NCBI GenBank assembly: GCA_947492955.1
Contig: CANLOV010000003.1
Location: forward strand, 186,001-250,000
Reading direction: 5' to 3'
Source of the DNA: an uncultured Cellulophaga sp.
GTDB lineage: Bacteria; Bacteroidota; Bacteroidia; Flavobacteriales; Flavobacteriaceae
DNA: 64,000 bases
Part shown: positions 63,399 through 64,000 of the stretch, piece after piece
Layout: each line of letters starts with the position of its first letter
Numbering within the stretch: the stretch's first letter is position 1
Notes under the pieces: model-generated
Told to the model about the DNA's origin: nothing
Database searches by the model: none
Seen by the model: the letters and a program-made list of their open reading frames with translations, nothing else
Made by a program: the position numbers and the translations under genes

Positions 63399-64000
63399 TT
63401 AAGCTTTTCCACTTAATAAACTATTACCTACCACACATTGTAAGCATTTATTTTTAGTACAATACTCGTTGTACAATTGCAGTAAAGCTTGACTTTCCTT
63501 TGCATTTTTTACTGCTACATTACATTCTCTAAAACCTGATATAATATTATTTTCTTCTTTTTTTAAGCTTTCTACTATTCTAATAATATCTTCATTTATA
63601 TCTTTTCCTATATAATTAGCATAGCAAAATTTTAATGGAATTATCGTATTAATAACTATAAGGTCTATAAATTTTTTAGATACCTTTTTTACACTCTTTT
63701 TAGATACTTTCCCAAAAGTATAATGTGTATCCCAATATTCACTGGCAGTTACATTAAAAATATCATAAATTTCTTCTAGTGAATTAACAGCAATAAGCTT
63801 ACTAAATATATTTTGATGTGCCGCGTACAAATGAGCCAATTGAGACAATCTTATGGTTGGAAAATTATTTGGTCTTAATTTAAAAAATGCTGGCTTTTGT
63901 ACTCCTTCATCTTGCAAACTATATTTATGTTTTAAAAACAGGTATTCTTTTTCTTGGTTTATATAATAAACATCTACAATACTATCATCATTATAAAAAC
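63399..64000 (-). CDS. DUF2851 family protein, 5' part outside the window
   Basis: The minus frame is open to the end of the window, so only the C-terminal 200 residues are present; family members are about 420-430 residues. Visible parts are KEYLFLKHKYSLQ, KLRPNNFPTIRLSQLAHLY and the Cys-rich end YCTKNKCLQCVVGN. The family has no assigned function. A TTG inside the frame at 63917 is not the true start. It lies 9 nt upstream of pspC and may share its transcript. Confidence 0.88.
   Translation of the reverse strand, partial: FYNDDSIVDVYYINQEKEYLFLKHKYSLQDEGVQKPAFFKLRPNNFPTIRLSQLAHLYAAHQNIFSKLIAVNSLEEIYDIFNVTASEYWDTHYTFGKVSKKSVKKVSKKFIDLIVINTIIPLKFCYANYIGKDINEDIIRIVESLKKEENNIISGFRECNVAVKNAKESQALLQLYNEYCTKNKCLQCVVGNSLLSGKA

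Overview
The window is chromosomal DNA of a low-G+C member of the Bacteroidota, most likely a marine Flavobacteriaceae. The evidence is: type IX secretion (T9SS) sorting domains of both type A and type B; many small lipoproteins with a Cys soon after a short hydrophobic stretch; a fused SecDF; TAnnTTTG-type -7 promoter boxes; an almost complete lack of Shine-Dalgarno sequences except before rpsU; and families typical of this phylum (DUF4293, DUF1599, DUF2851, DUF6588, DUF2911, BT_3928-type DoxX). Genus cannot be settled from the sequence alone. I see no rRNA, CRISPR array, prophage or insertion sequence.

Layout. 1-6.4 kb: a GH20 hexosaminidase lipoprotein (5' end just outside the window), two tiny membrane proteins, mnmA, and a five-domain fasciclin (FAS1) lipoprotein with near-identical DNA repeats. 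6.4-13.5 kb: yidC and pyrG, a DUF3820 protein, a calcium-binding TSP3-repeat lipoprotein, a hydroxypyruvate-isomerase-like TIM barrel, and a split YeeE/YedE sulfur-transport pair preceded by a perfect palindrome. 13.5-19.5 kb: a conserved housekeeping block, DUF1599-DoxX-redoxin-tpiA-prmA-clpS on the minus strand, divergent from folP-cdaA. 19.5-23.5 kb: a polysaccharide module, a GH105 unsaturated-uronyl hydrolase and a large T9SS FG-GAP/beta-helix protein whose reading frame is broken twice, by an 11-bp tandem duplication and by a T9 homopolymer. 23.7-29.2 kb: MsbA-like ABC exporter, truA, a phosphoesterase, DUF4293 and rho (with a long disordered insertion). 29.4-33.9 kb: two unknown proteins, a RES-Xre toxin-antitoxin pair, rpsT, two identical tRNA-Glu genes and proS. 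33.9-40.1 kb: surface proteins, comprising a W/G- and R/S-rich lipoprotein, an OmpP1/FadL-type porin and two paralogous T9SS type B proteins. 40.2-45.5 kb: folE, cysS, yidD, lgt, a DUF192 lipoprotein and a ModF-like double ABC ATPase. 45.6-64 kb: secDF, mdh, DUF6588, gyrB, asnB, DUF2911, DUF2167, rpsU, acyl-CoA dehydrogenase, a helix-hairpin-helix protein, an AGCS symporter, a K+ channel, PspC and a DUF2851 protein cut by the window end.

Most of the window is core metabolism and envelope biogenesis (YidC, YidD, SecDF, Lgt), with accessory surface and polysaccharide genes set between. The observations most worth following are the doubly slipped T9SS gene, the rpsU leader with an 11-nt match to the anti-Shine-Dalgarno (known from Flavobacterium johnsoniae to be an autoregulatory site), the palindrome before the YeeE/YedE pair, and the homogenised FAS1 repeats.
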